Source: Lasiodiplodia sp. COLG20 (lineage: Eukaryota; Ascomycota; Dothideomycetes; Botryosphaeriales; Botryosphaeriaceae). From it: DNA of 64,000 nt. The translations under genes were made by a program, and so were the position numbers. The DNA lies in the NCBI GenBank assembly GCA_009801085.1, contig VNWV01000007.1, forward strand, positions 620,001 to 684,000, given 5' to 3'. The notes beneath the pieces were generated by a model that was given only the letters and a program-made list of their open reading frames with translations, did not search any database and had not been told where the DNA came from. This document shows, one piece after another, positions 11,518-25,800 of this stretch; position 1 is the stretch's first letter, and every line of letters starts with the position of its first letter.

Positions 11518-14500
11518 GGAACGAGGTGACGACCGATAACCGACGAGATCGCTGTGGAGAAGGCCAGCGCACCCCGCCTATATGGCGTCAGCATCACGGA
11601 TTGGTGGGGGAGGTAATGGTCATACGATGCACTTACTAAGTGAGAATGAGAATCGCGACGCTCACGACTCTACCAAAAAAAAACCCCCCATGAGGTGGGG
11701 AGGAAAGGAATCCTATGATCCATTCGCTTTTCTTTTGTTTCTTGGGGGGAATGGATGGGAATGAGGCGGGACAAGCAAGGCAGAGGCTTGTATTAGAGGA
11801 AGAGCTCTCCACCAACGAACCCCTCGACACGCACACCATGTTTAGTACCATACCCTCTCAAGTACTAAGCAAGCAATCTTTTCCTTTGTGTGAAACATCG
11901 AGGCTTTTTAGTAGCTTTGGCTGCTTTCTATCAGCGAAGGCTCTCCGCGCAGTGAAACTCCGATCAGCTGATGGTGGTGCCGTGACATACGTAACTTCCG
12001 CAAACAACAGGGAACGGGACCTACGGATGATCTGACGGGACGTTACTCGCGGAGCTTCTGACCAATGGACGACCGGAGCAAGCTACTCCGAGATGGATCT
12101 TTTCGCGATGCTGTTGGGTTCATCCCTGATCCAGAGACGGAGAGAAGGAGGCTTGGGCAGGGTGGCTTATAGAGAAAGACGTCCCGCAGCGGCTGGACCT
12201 TGCGGCGTGCTCTGCCTCCGGAAGGAGGTCCGGAGTCGTGTGGCAAAGCTGGCTGATTTCTGACTCGAGAAAGAGATTGGTGGCGGCTTAGATGGCGCTG
12301 TTCAGCTTCACTCATCCATCTAGAACCATTGATATTTACGCGAGGGGCGAAGAGCGCAGGACCGTGTTCTTTTCATTATTAAATTTTTTTTGAAAAAAAA
12401 AAGCTGGCTTCTTTAAGAGGCCATAAGCTTCTCTGCGAGTTTTTTATACTCTCTCTTTCGAGTCGTCTCCTAAGGCGTGCAGTGGCTAAGTCGGGTCGAG
12501 ACCTGGGAGATAATATACACGTACGAGGTTCTTCCATGTGTGCGGTTGGAGGCCCTGCGCGGCTCCGGGAAGCGTCGGAGCGAGGTTTGTCCCGTGCGAG
12601 AGCGACCCGAGATAGGGTTGTCCTTTTGGATTCTTGTAATTGCTCGCCTAGTTCTTCTGACTTCGTGTATGTAGAATATAGGGGCGGCCAATGGAGGTTC
12701 GCCGAGAGAGGGACGCGCAATAACTCATCGCTTGGCACTTGGTAAGCTGTGACTTCAGCATCTCTTTCACTCCCCTTGAGTGTGTTATTGCTGATTGTAA
12801 ATGCTAGAGCTGAAAGAAAGAAAAACTAGAAGGTAGTCGAAAGGTTTTTTTTTTTCCCTCTTTGTTCTTCGTTATCGAGTGCATTCACTTCCGAATGAGC
12901 GAACTCGATGTTATGTCATACCTAGTTCGTAAGGTAAGATCCTTTCGTCCGGTTGGCTGGCTAAGCGCCAAGGGAACACCCTCTCTTCTCCCTCTTTTTT
13001 TTTCATACATTAGTCGTAACCTCATCCTTCATCTCAACTGACAAAAATCGATAAGCCCAGAAGGGAGAGATTATTCGTCGATCACGACATGTAAAGGTCG
13101 GTTTAAGAGTGTTCGGCTAAGAGTGCAACTGCAGACGAGACAGTTTAAACGTTCGCGAAAGTATGTGCATACAACGTTGGAAGGAACAACCGAGCCTCGG
13201 GCGAAGCCATATGGCACATCCTTACATGGATTGGGATGGTGTCGTTGGGAGTTTAACCAAGCAGGCGGCTACAGCTGGGACCGAGGTGTGCCGCTGTGCT
13301 GGGGAGCGGGCCGGCCCTTGACCGGTTGGAAAAACGGCGCGGCAGGGTCGTCACAAACGTCGGGCCCGATCCTTGTTCGTCCCGATCCCTAAGGCTTCCC
13401 GGGTCTCGGGATGTCACGTGACGGTCCTTGACGTGATGTGGGTCGCGACATACTAATCATTTGTCTTCAGGACCCTCAAGCTGTTTGATACTTGGAAAGA
13501 GCAAGGACAAGGTCCACCGAGAAAATTCTGCAGGATGGTCGTCGGCAGATTGTGGGCCGCATCGGACTTGGAGAGCTTGGACAGGGCATCGAGGCGCACT
13601 GCCAGCCCGCGAAGCTCTGGATCTTGTGAGAACGAGCGCGATGGTACCGGCCCAGAATAGGCCCGAGAGCCTGAGGAAGGATCAGGTATCGTCGGCAAAT
13701 TCACAGGGATCCCCTCCTGTGTTGCAGGAGCACGAGCATGATACAGGTACGATGGAGGCAGGCGTTTGATCGGCGCCGGGAGGGCCCAGAACAACGATTC
13801 ACGGCGACGCCGGGAGGTGAAGGAAAAAAAAAAAAAGGATCACAAGTCTGGGACGCAAGTCTCGCAAAGGAGAAGGCTACTGCTTGGGGAGTGGGCTTGC
13901 TGCAGTCGTAAGATGCGCCAACTTGCCCTACTCTTTCGGTCGAGCGTGGCGCCCCGAGACACGGCGATGACTTCCCGCTGGGAGATGGCTTGCGGCGCCC
14001 ATAGTACCTCTGAGTCGAAGCGGGCAACTGCATGTCTGCGAATCGCCCTGAAGGAGTGGTGGCGCCCGCAGCAAAAGCATCGAGGCGGGTTCGGCTAAGC
14101 AGGGCGCAGTTCCAGAAGCCCGCCGGCAGCCCATAGCTCCGGCAGCGGTGAGAGCTCCAGTGATCAGCATTGTATTGTAGGAGGACCAACTGAAATCTTC
14201 ACCAGGCATCGGAGATTTAGGGACGGGACGGGAAGAAGGCTGCTGATAAGGGCGCGGGGGAGGACGAGTGGGCAATAAAGCTCAGACGGCTACACAGCTC
14301 ACGGTTCATAAAGTCAGTCAGTAGTGATGATGCAGAAAATTTCCGGCGTCAGATTTCCATGAAGCCAGGAAAATTCCCGGATTTAAGCCCCTGCGACGCT
14401 CCGGGCGGAGCGCGGACAATCGATTGTTCCACCCGGCCCAACAACGTCTTGCGGAGTCCCGACTTCCGCACTCCCCCCCACTTCACTTTACCTCGAACGC

Positions 14501-15026
14501 TCTGACACGGGGCCTGCATGCTTGGCCTCGAATGTGACTTGTCGTCATAGTCCGCTGACCTGATTCCGCTACGGTACTGTCTCCGAGCAACGGAACCGGC
14601 TTGCTTCACCGGCCATCACCACTTCGCTTGTCAAACCATGATTTCGGCTCAAGAGTGGACGAATGAGAATCATCGCTTATTCATGTTTCGAACGTCTACT
14701 ACTCCTGTCTAAGGGGCCAACGCTGTGCCCAACGCCCGCGAACAACCAAGGAATATTTCGCCTCCATGTGCGCCGTTAATGAGCAGAATGACACGGTCGG
14801 GGGTATCGCCACGAATAAAAAAGCTGTTGTTGGTATGACAAAAAGAGAAGATGAGAATGAAATGTCTGCTAGGGCCGTAACGGGGGCGTAAAAATGACTG
14901 CAAGGGAAAAGCAACGCTCGGGCTGCACAAGACTCCAATCTATCAGAGCAATGCGAGACCAATAGAAATTAAGGGTAAGTAGCGTGTTCGAGGGGATGAG
15001 TATGTTCGTATATGGCGCGGCTAAGC
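11518..15026. other. gene-poor region with homopolymer tracts
   Basis: About 3.5 kb between convergent genes. No reading frame has family resemblance. Poly-T/poly-A tracts occur at about 12384-12402, 12846-12857 and 12996-13004, with an A-run near 13827-13838. A perfect CACGTG-centred palindrome lies at 13413-13422. The first ~100 bases presumably hold the 3' UTR of the coiled-coil gene. Confidence 0.5.
13413..13422. promoter_or_regulatory. perfect E-box palindrome GTCACGTGAC
   Basis: A 10-bp perfect palindrome containing CACGTG, the core bound by bHLH factors such as Cbf1-type proteins; the flanking TCACGTGA fits the Cbf1-like consensus. It lies in a non-coding region about 1.6 kb from the nearest gene end, so no target is obvious and it may be fortuitous. 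Confidence 0.3.
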
Positions 15027-16872
15027 TCAGCAAGCCTCGCACATCTTGCCGATGGCCTGCTCAATGTCGTTGAAGAGATTGAGCACGTGGCCATCCGCGT
15101 AAATTCGGATTGACTCGACGTCCTTGCGGTCGATGCGATGCGGGCTATCCGCGCCTTCGGCCTTGATCGGGCTCCGGGGCGGAGTCGCCTCAGCCGCGTC
15201 GCTGACCGGTGATGTGGGCGGCAGCGTCATGGCGGCGGCCAGATGCTCAAGCAGCTTTTGGCGGATCCGAAGCCTGCGGTTCTCGGCCTGCTCGATCTTG
15301 GCCATCCAGTCGTCAATGGAGAGGTCGAGCTCCACCAGAGCCTCTTCCTGCTTGAGCAGGCTCTCGCGAGAGAAAACGACCGTCTCACTCCTCTTCAAGT
15401 AGGAAATCATACGTGCGTGCAGCTTCTGCCTGCCAGCGCGAAGAGACTTGTACGTCCTGCGCAGGTATTCGCAGCGTTCGTCAAGAGCGCGCATTTCCTG
15501 ACCGTCTGTTAGTATGCATGACAAGACGTTGGTCTCAGTTTTGCTGACTCACCTTTGCAAGAGCGTTGACATCCCTGGAGGAGAGAACTTCGAACTTCTC
15601 GGCTTGCTCGACAGCCTTGCAGCGCAGCTTTTCTCTCTCCGCAGGGGCGTACTTGATGGGAGCTTGGCGGACAGAGATGCCCTTCGGAAGTTTCCAGGTA
15701 TCTGCGCCCTCCTTCTCCGATGAGCTGGTTGCCGAGGCCTGGCGGCTGCGGTCGCGGGCTGATCTGGCAACGGGCCGGCCCCGATCCATGATGGACTGTT
15801 CCGACCTCTTCCTTGCATGCCCACGGCTGGAGTCACGTCCTCGCACATTCGACTCTGGAGACGAGCACTCAGGAATTCCGGTGATGGGTGTCGTGTTAGT
15901 CGGGGGCTCGTTGCTGTTGCTGTATCCCATGGCAGAATCGTTCCGAACTTGTTGGCGCATGGCCGGCGAAGACTTCTTCCTGTACAGGGAGGGCGACTTC
16001 GGAGGAACTTGCGGGGGGATGTCGTCGTCGTCGTTATGCTTCGCGGTCGTGTCCACCTTCAGGTCCGGCTTGGCGGGCGGGATGTTCGTCGGGCTCAGGA
16101 TTGGAGACAGAGGCTTAACGGCGGGAAGGTTGCGTTCGAAGTCAGGCTTGGCAGAGTCTGCTGGCTGGGAGCTTGGGGAGATGGGCTTTTGCTGGGGCGA
16201 AACAAAGGCCGGGCCGGTGATGCAAGAAATCATGGCGTCACCAAACGGATTGGCGCGCCAATGGGTTGCGGGAGCGCTTCCGGATCTCTCGTGGCCAGGG
16301 CTCAATGGTGGTGGTTGACGGATAGGCGCCGGCGGCCTGCCAGGGATGGTTGCTTACAGCGTGTCAGCCAAGCGCCCGAGTGACAAGGGCAGCAACCACT
16401 TACGGGAGTCCATCAAACCTTCCTGGAGGGTGGCCATTGGTGTAGGAGCCTGGAGCTCGGGCACGCTGACCTTCCTCCTCCTCGACAACGAACCATGCCT
16501 GCTGCGGGCGGCGTAGCTGTCGTTGGTGACGATTGCGTCGCCCATGGCGGTTGCGGAGCGCTGGATAGACAGTGCCATCTGCTTCTCGGGGGAGAACTGG
16601 GGGCGGCTGGTGGGTGCAGGAGTCTTTTTGGAGGGCCACAGCTGATATCTGGGCTGGCCGCGGCGGGTCGACTGCGAGCGGCTGGGGGGTCGGTTGCTCG
16701 TGCGGCTGTCGGGACGCTCAGGCTCCTTTGGGGAGGGATTGCAATTAGCAAGAGGTGGAAGAGCACAGAGCTGAAGGTCCAGACTTACATTCCGAGCGGA
16801 GAAGTCGTCTGATATATGCATCTGGCTTCTGTCCAACACGCTCTCCCGGATGCAGTTGGCGATGTGTGTCAT
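15027..16872 (-). CDS. Uds1-like (up-regulated during septation) protein, 558 residues, four exons
   Basis: Exons, in transcript order: 16872-16789, 16725-16404, 16352-15553, 15497-15027. The introns of 63, 51 and 55 bp have GTAAGT/GTAAGT/GTGAGT donors. Branch elements GCTAAT, GCTGAC and TACTAAC are visible. In intron 2 only the acceptor at 16353 keeps the frame; a second AG 16 bp further on does not. The N-terminal ~365 residues are Ser/Pro/Arg-rich and look disordered. From about residue 365 comes the conserved part: LPKGISVRQAPIKY, AEREKLRCKAVEQAEKFEVL, then ALDERCEYLRRTYKSLRAGR and a coiled coil (YLKRSETVVF, ELDLSIDDWMAKIEQAENRR). This resembles the domain annotated as up-regulated during septation protein 1. 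The family is linked to septation in fission yeast, but its biochemical role is unknown. The start codon is the first ATG of the longest consistent model; an additional upstream exon cannot be excluded. Confidence 0.75.
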
Positions 16873-19800
16873 AGTAGGTGACGGGTTAGTCTGCTATCCA
16901 CCAGGCTACGTCGTAGTGAGACTCGAGACGTTACGGGTGGACCCTTCCCTGCGGAATGGCGCATGGGATCCGGGAGCTTTAAGTTCTGGCAGCTAATTAC
17001 AAGGGATGGAAAAGAGAGAACCCTGGCTCGTCGAAGGTACCGGTTCGGGGGCGATCGTTGCCCTCTGGAGGATCTTCCCGGAAGGGAACAAGAGCCGACT
17101 GATCTGAAACACGACGTCGACCCGAAGGCGCGATTCGTGGGGTACTGTGCAGAGGCCCGAGAGGCGCTAATGCAAGGAATCCCTCGTCTTAACACACAGT
17201 CTTATCCCGCGTGCGCTAGGCCGCGTCCAGCTGCGTTTCGCCCTGTGGACGACACCAACACCAGCCGGGGGCTGGCGGGTTTCCAGTCGCGGCGGTGGCG
17301 TAGCCAGGTCGGTTCGCCGCGGAGTTGTGCGACTGCCTGCCTATCGATAAGTGTCGCGGTGCCGTTGTGCGTCGCGCATGCAGCGTGCAGGCGCCAGGCC
17401 AAACAGGCAAAATCAGCAGCCAGACGCCAGACGTCTGGATGCCTGGAAACAGATGCGTTCTGCACCGGGCTGCCACGCGCGGCGGGCAGCAAGCCGTTGA
17501 TCTCCTGGCCGTCCTCGCTTCGCCTCGGGCCCCGCCTTTTTTTCGGATCCTGACACCAGCAGCCACGAACAGGACTGCACCCGCTGATCCCTGCACCCTC
17601 TCAGCCTGCGATGCCCTCTGCTATGTACACCTCCCCTATAGCACCAGCGGCCAGAACTCGCGACGTTCTCGCCTGCCCGGGACGAGTGCTAAGCTTCATC
17701 ACACACAGCGACCCACCCGCAAAACCTGGACATCTAGCCCGCATCGGGCGTGCGCGGGAGCTTTCGTGCGATAGAGCGAGCTCGAGCCTCAGCTCGCCTG
17801 CCATGACTCGAAGCGTCAACACCAGCCGCAGTCTTCCAACCGAGCCAGGCCCGCGCCCTCCCCGTTGCGGACACGGCCACCATGCCTCTCGACTCTTCGG
17901 GCCATGCCTGTTGCTTTTTGCACTGCGCCGCCCTCACTGCTCTTGCTGCTGCGGCGGAACGGCGTCATGGATCGCTGGCGGCGGAGCCTTCGCCCCGGCT
18001 GCCCGCCCGCTCTCACACCACGGCGATCACCCCTAGGCCCCGCACAATCACATCGTGTTGCTGCACTCAAGGTCACAAGGCAGGCTTGCACCTGCTTTCT
18101 CTTCGGCCCGCCGCGCTAGTCCCGTTCGCGCTTCGCCATCTTCTCCATCTTGTCTTCTTCAGCCCGCCGTGGGTTTCACGACTCTGATCTCCGCAGCAAG
18201 CGTTTGAGATGTGCGCCCGGCCGCCCGAAGCTCTGATAAGTGGCCATGCCAGAGGCCAGCAGATCCTGCATGGCGCATGACGCGAAATCTCCTCTGATCA
18301 GCTCGGGTTCTTCGCACAGCTTCCGACCCGACGCGAGTATCTATAGGGACGCGCACGGAGCGCGTGTTCCTGCCTGCACAGACTTGGTTCTTCTCCCTGA
18401 ACACGAAGGCATCGGAAAGTGCCCGTCGAGATTGGACTTCTCTACAGAGTCCACCGAGGGCAATCTCCACGCCTATCACGCGGCACCTTCCATCAGACGC
18501 TTTGCCCGCTCGCTTGATTTAAACCAGAAGAGAAAACCCTTCACCGCTTGCTTCAGGTACATCTTTCACAAGATGAGAGGAGCACCCAGCTTATACACGG
18601 ATTTTATGTGTCGGACATTAGTGCTCCTGCGAACTGGCCATGGCTCCTTCGCGCGATATTCTTGCACACTTAGACGAGAGCACGACCACCGCTCGCGTCA
18701 TGCGCTATCCGCCCGGGCCATGACTGCATCACTCTCACAGACCTTCCAAATCCTTCGATCGTGAAAATGGACCCATTCGATCTCGCGACTCAATGCGATG
18801 GCGATGCGCCGCCAATGGATCTGTATTGCGCGGCCGGGGTGCTCGTCGGCTTTACATCACTGACCATAGCGGCGGGGAAGCTCGCGCGCCCGCTGGGCTC
18901 CGGCTCCCAGCCCGCTGGTGCTCGCGGAAATTTTTTGAAGCTTTGTGCTGCTGATGAAGAAATGCAGTGCACCGTTCCACCTATATCCCACAAGGCTCGT
19001 CGCGACGGAAATAGATTACGATGACCGGGTTACCCCTGCTCCTAAGACGTGTCGACTGGCTCCTGGCGACATTTCAAAGCTGAGAACCGTAGCGGTGGCG
19101 GGCCGCTCGCCTTGGCTCTCCCCCCCTCGCCCCAGCGAGCAAGAGCGTGCGCTGTGGCTGCCGGTTCATACCTTTGGCCAAATTTGCCGACGCGCTCTGA
19201 TGAAAGACGATAAGGAAGGCCGCCAGCACGATCTGCGTGAGCTGACTAAAGAGCTGACGCCATCTGTGTGCTAATTCAGGAGCAGAGCGAAAAGGCCATC
19301 AGACGGCCTACGATCTGGCTTCGCGAACGGCGTACGTATTTTGTCTTACCTCGGGCCGGCGGACGAACGACCGCAGCCTATAACCAGCAGGCCGTTATAG
19401 ATGGGATCTGCTCCGGCGGAACATTGCTCGCAGCGCACATCATTTTTGGCGAAAAACGATTGCGGTGCGTTTAGAGTGGTATATGTGATGCGATATGAGA
19501 AAACGTTTGTGTGACGCGGATTGCCTCAACTACACGTGGGCGCACGTGGGAAGGTCCCTGCTTCCCGACGATTTGATCCTATCGGCACGCCAAAGGGCTG
19601 GCTCGGCTGGCACACCAACCTTGGGTGCCCTGCCGCCCGCACCCTTTCTCCACCAGCGACGTCATGGGCGATTCTGCATCCTTACAGGTCGTAGGTAAAG
19701 AGCCAATGAGTCCATTTGGGAATGAAGGCGGGGACCTGAGGCTTGGGAATACATACAGCCTAAAGCGATGGTCCGAAATCGGTTCTTGGAGAAACAGGGT

Positions 19801-22800
19801 GCGGCAGGTACAGGGGGCGGGGCTATCACTACTGAGAAACAACTCCAGCTCGAGGGTGTGCCTCTATCCCCTTGCGCAGCAGCTGTGTCACACACCTGAG
19901 GCACCAACTGATTTCGTTGAGAGGCAGAAGCCTTGTCAAGCCTTTCTCGTCCTATAGGGTCCACAGTGCCGATCCGCACTGCATCAAGAGATGGGTGCGA
20001 CACACAACTCCGTGTGGGACACTACCGGTCAAGAGAAGCAGATCACAAGCCCGATCGACGACCGGCTGCGGACCCTTCAGCTGCTTGAAGTCTGGAACGG
20101 ATCTACTTGATAGCAGCTCCACGGCGAATGAGGGGTCGCGCAACAGTCGCAGGTTTGCAACACACTGCGCGCCAAAATAAAAACACACTACCCCAGCACC
20201 TCTTTAGAGCCGGCCTTCCCTCAACCAGTTTAGAGCCCGGTCGCGCGAATTGTTCAGATCCTTGGTCAGTGAGTCGCGGGGTATAGCCACCGTGCTTCTG
20301 GCACCCGCATGGTCTGTCACCACACACTTCCGCACCACTTACTCTATACATGCACAACAGCACCGGTATGTCATCCATCACACTATTCTATGCAAGTTCA
20401 GTAATCAATCACTCTTGAACGAAAGCGCCGGCCAGGTGTGCTGTGACTGTACCCCATACAGCAAACCACCTTGTCAACAATCGCAGTCATACGCCGGTAT
20501 ATTCCCTCCTGTTCCGCGCTTCATAAGTCATGGTGCCGTACCATGTCCAAAGGTCTCGCTGCACAAAGCCTCCCAGTGCTATCGGCCACAGAGCGCCTTG
20601 AGGCGGGTTTGTCATTACGCCACCAACCTAAGGAGGTGTATACAACCGAGTTACGGACGAACACGAGGAATAGCGTATCACGGAGCGCTAGAAAAGCCTC
20701 TCGCCCTGCCATACCGCACTCATTTCCGCAGTGGTGCGGCGTTGTCCTTCAACCATTACCGTTGATGGGATTACGTCCGTTGACGCGCGAAAGGGAGGTG
20801 AAGCTCTGTGACCAGGCTCCTGCTTTCCCGTGGGGTGCGTGCTTCTGACGGCATGTATATGGATTGAGTCACGGATAGCGGGACGGGCTGAGTTCCGCAT
20901 TAGGAAGATGCCGCGCTGAAGAGATGGTCCTTCGGGCAGCTGAAGACGATGTGTCACACTAACAGCACAGCTTTACCACCGAAATGGTTCGATGCTGCAA
21001 GCTATCCGGATTTAAGCCCATGCCGAGGTGCGGATACGTCTATCCGGATGGTGGAGATCTCGACCTTGTCAGCGATCCTGAATTCTCAAGCCAGCCGTCT
21101 CGCGCGCCGCCCATAGGCCTAGATTTGATCAGTGGCCAGGCAGAAACCCACAAGCGAGAAGAGGAGGCGTTATTACCTTGGGCGTGTGCTGTTTTTAGTG
21201 TTTTTTTAGTCTCACTAACAACACACCGGCGGTGATGGTGGCTGGCTGCAAGCGAGCCAACGCCGGTGCCACACCCGGCGCCGGTCCAAGTTCCCGAACC
21301 ACGCGAAAGTAAGGTGCGCACCTGATCACACGCGGATCTCCCGAGGGACCAGAAGCAAACACCTACGGAAGGCACGGCACACCAGCCGTCCTAACTGATC
21401 GCGGATGCTTGCACACTTCTGACGAGTTTTCACACGCCCGCCGCTAGAGATTACGGGAATATCGCCACCAGAGTCACAGCAAGAACCGATAAAACCTCCG
21501 ATTTGTAGTCTGCCACTAAATTTTGATATCAAGTTGGTGCGTCTTGGATCTTTGGCCATGATTTGTCATATCCACGGTATCTCTGTCGCCTCCGCAGTAT
21601 CCACGGCTTCTTGGGCTGGCACTTTACTGCCACTACTATACCAAAAGGTAAAATACTCGCGCCAAAAGTGGATCGTACGACTCATTCGCCTTTAGAGACA
21701 ACCAGTGCTTCCTTATTTTCAATTCTTTGCCCCATGCGCCCCTAGTTCGCTGCCCTTTTTCAATGGATGCTTTTCCTAAAGGCGTTATTACGGAGACCCT
21801 ACAAGGGAGAGAGGCACAACCGCTGCGCACATCCTCATTGTGTCTCGTGGCCCCGCAAATCTTGGTCTCTTTCTTAATCCTCGTGACACACTCTTTCCAG
21901 GTAGGACCGCGGTTTCGCCTCTCCACCCTGACTATAAAGTATACTACCTTGGTGAAGCCAAGCAAGATTGGATTTTAGCGCCTCTGGTGTTTCTTCCTGA
22001 TTCCCTCTCAGCTCACGGTTTCTCAAAGTGATACAGAAGGCCAAGCGGACTCGCGAATACCACTAGTCACCTGCGGGAGCATATCCGAAGTAAAAGGTGT
22101 CGCCGGGACCTATACCTGCGCAATTTTTCCTTCGGCCGATGCATGATTGACTCAGCCACTTAGCATACATGGACAGCTCTTGAGAGCGACAGGCGTGCAG
22201 CGCGATTGGCGTTTCGCCGCCTGCGCCTCCCGAGCTGTTACGATTTAGACGCATTAGCACCATAAGGATGGTGCGAAATTGGTCTGAACGACTACTTTGA
22301 CTCCTTCATCTTAATTCGTATTTCCTTTCCACTTCCGGGCCTATTACTTCTTCAGTGGCACAACAATACTAGTTTAGGGGAAAACAAAAAGGGAAAGCAT
22401 GAAAGGAGTAAAAAACCATATTGCATGATGATTGTGAGACTCCAATCAGCGTAGATCTTATCTCGCCTCATTTATCAATACGGTGAATCACGGGGTTCCT
22501 ATAACAGGCTTACTATTCGTGCATGTTTCGCCACCGCAACGCCATACTGGGCAGATATACGAAGCGAAAATCGAAGAGGGGTAAACTTTGAACATCTAAG
22601 GTAGCACGCTGAGAAGTTGTGGGGGTTGATCTGGGACTTCCACTGGTATTCCCCCCCTTTTTTTTTTCTGCACTGTATTTTTTTTTTGGTCACGAAGACC
22701 TTGTTCAATATTTCCACGGCTACAAAATTTGCCCCGTTGCGTGATGGATAAAGCGAAGATGAACGTTCTGCTATCACTCGAAGTGGATGACTCAAGGTAC

Positions 22801-25800
22801 TCGTGCATTAGTCGAGGACGATTGCTCTGTGAATGAGTAAGGCAGGCCGAAAATCGTAATCGAGACCATACGGTCTCAGTGTGTAACAGCCTCATGATCG
22901 ATCCGTCGTACCACTGCTGCTGCCGCTCACGTCTCCGCTTGCGTAGCGAGATAAGACGGACGAAAACGGTGGTGAGCAAGCGATATTGGGCCGAGGATCC
23001 CTCCTAGGGCGGATTGGCGAAGGCGCAATATTGTAAGAGGGGTAGGAATCGTCCAAATGTGGGGATGGGTGGCCGGGAAAGCGACGGGGACTATTGTTGG
23101 TCTGAGCTCCCGGGGGAGCGGGGATTTACAAGGAACCGTTGTATGTCCCGCTCCATCTTCTGCCCGTCTTTTCTTTTCCCTTGGCGTGGCGTCTAAGGCG
23201 GCCTGATAGAGGACGGTGTATGAGTCGGTTGGGCTAGAGGAGGAGTCGGTGTGCCAGGAGCCAAGATGTATCAGCCAAGGCGGGAAGGGAAAAGGCGTTC
23301 AATGTTTGACGCCATTTCAAACGTTAATTCGGTTAAGCATGCTTTTTTGCTCCATGATGCGCCGGGCCGCACGGATTGGGCTGATGGACATGCATAAAAG
23401 AATCAAAAGGAGAAAAGTACCAAGCTTGGCTCCAGGGGAAAAGACAAGAGTATGGTACACTAGCAATACAAAGCCGGTTATTGTTGCTTTAGGTTGATCA
23501 ATAGTGATTGTTACTGCTTGTCAAAGCAGAATGTTCCAATAGGCAACTAATTCTAGACAAGAAATACATGTTCACGAAGCATACTTGAGGGCAGACCGAC
23601 TCTATTGTTTTTTTGATATCAGCTAAATCTTGTTGATGTAGCTTCCTTTTGTCGCCAAGCAACCAGGAGGGACCCTTTAGGCGGACGGCTCGGCCAGAAT
23701 ATCCGAATTATCGCCATCGAGCACAATAAGTTGGGCTTGAAGTGATCCAAGGAACGCGTACATTCAAGCTGCGACTTGCGGAAAGACGGGACTTTGGGCC
23801 TCAAAGAACCGCTGGCTGCCACAATTTCCCGATTCTGCTTTTTTCGCCTATGCACCTCCATCCTTGCGCCTTGCTTGTTTGCGTTGATGTTGCATTAGTG
23901 CAAGCATGGCCAAGAAAAATGAAGCTCCTGGCTGAAGCTTTGGATGCATCGGCGTCTCGGCCAGATTCCCTGAAGCGGGACTAGTGATAGTTGAGCTTAA
24001 CTGAGTGGCTGTGAGGACAAAGCAAACAAGTCACACCAAAATAGATGAAAAAGGAAAGGCTGGGAAGAAAGGCTGGTTGGCACAAGGCAAGTGGAAGCGA
24101 GTTGGAGAGGTACCGGCTCGTACACTCCTGCGCGTTTCCCCCCATTCCATTGTCCGATACCCAAGGATGAGCTCTGAGAGATAGCACCCGCATTTTCAAG
24201 GGGGGTGATACGAGAATACCCCGGCCCGCTAGTCAACAAGTGGCGGATGGGCAAAAAGAACCATCGTTTCGTGCATGCTCCTTCGTCCTTTAGCGCTGGG
24301 AGAGTATTTGTCTCATTCGGCCCTACACCGTAACCTTTACCCGTCTATGACCTCACATACTGAATTCTAGTACTGTTAGCGTACGACTCGTGTGGTGTTG
24401 AGGTGGAGATGGCTAGAGAATAGCGCTACATTAGGCAAGTGACGACACGCGCAAGCGCCAAAGTTTAAATTCCCTTGCCGGCGGGACCAGCGCGACAAAA
24501 CCACCGCCAACCACGTGAGCCGGGGACGCTAGCCAGGGGTCATTGGAGTCACCTATACCTACCTCCTGCTAGGCCCAGCGCTACGAGCGGGCGCATGTCA
24601 ACGGTTCCGCATGTGGTAGCTAGCCTGCAAGGTGTCCGAAAACTCCTCAGACGATCGCCATTTGTAGAGTGGTAGAGAAAGAGCAGGACTGTATCTTCTG
24701 CACTCAGGCACACTCTTCCAACATCTGGTGCAGTCGCGCACCCACCACAATGCAATCCATTCTATCCTGTTGCATCCAGGATGATCCCCCATTCATCTCT
24801 CGATCCCCAGGCTGAGACCCTGCCGAGCGTTAGCCAAAACAGAGCTGTCTCAGAGGCAATCTTGCACTGCTAGCGTTACTGGCTTGGTAGATCGACGACC
24901 GCGAGCCGGCTTCCGATCAAAGAGAATCAGTTCCTTGCATCAACCGTCGCTCCGGACGCTTCCCGAAAAGAGTTTGGCGATCGTTAGTTCGGACCATCGT
25001 GCTAACCCTTCTCTGCTGCATTTTGCTGACGGTCGTCATCTCTTCCCTGCAAGAGAAGCGCCGCAACCGTGCGATTTGCGTGATCTGCTTGCCCAGCGAC
25101 GGGTGAGGAGAACGGCTACGAAAGAGCGTTGCTCTTCCTCTGGCCCGTGAGGCTCGAGCGGGAGAAACCCCCGAAGACACCGAAACCTTAAAAAACGACT
25201 CATGCGTTTGCGCACGTGGGATGCTCTCCTCTTCTAGTTACGGCCTTCTTTCCGTTCTCTTGTGGCAGCGTTGTGGGGAACTCTCGGTCTGTGCTTCTGT
25301 GGATTTGCACCGAAAGCGTCTGGACCGGGGCATGATGCGCGATGACTGTTACAAAGAGGAAAGCCGGCGAGATGGTCCGGAAGGGTGGGCACGAGGTGCA
25401 GGGAGTACTGGCTTCAGGCCGATGGTAAGGACGTTTTTCGGTCCGCAGGGGCTCGAGCGGAACCGCAAGTGTGGAGCAGTGAGACATCTTCATGAAGAAT
25501 CGTGTTGCGATGCTTAGCGCCTAGACACCAGATCACGCCGGCTCTCCACATCTGCATGGCAGAAATTACAGCGCCGATGTTGAAATGCACACAGTAGTCT
25601 GAACGAAATGAACCTCAAGGGTGCGGGAACATAGCCTGAAGTTTCATACGTGGAGTAAAATGTGACGTCTTAATGAACCTGCATACTTACGTTCCTTTAG
25701 GACCAAAGCCGTCGATGGGTTCCGAACCCAATAGTAAGCGATTTAATAGTGACTGCAATGGCAAAGAGGGCCCATGTCTCTGACGCCAGTAGAAGAAGAG

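Noticed and set aside
12483..12494. tRNA A-box-like string TGGCTAAGTCGG
   Set aside because: No B-box (GGTTCGANNCC) or cloverleaf pairing within 100 bases downstream.
16337..16403. Alternative acceptor (CCTGGCAG) for intron 2 of the Uds1-like gene
   Set aside because: Joining there shifts the frame and reaches a stop within a dozen codons; the AG at 16353 keeps the frame.
18240..18764. 174-codon open frame in the gene desert
   Set aside because: No domain, no signal peptide, poor codon pattern and no flanking splice support.
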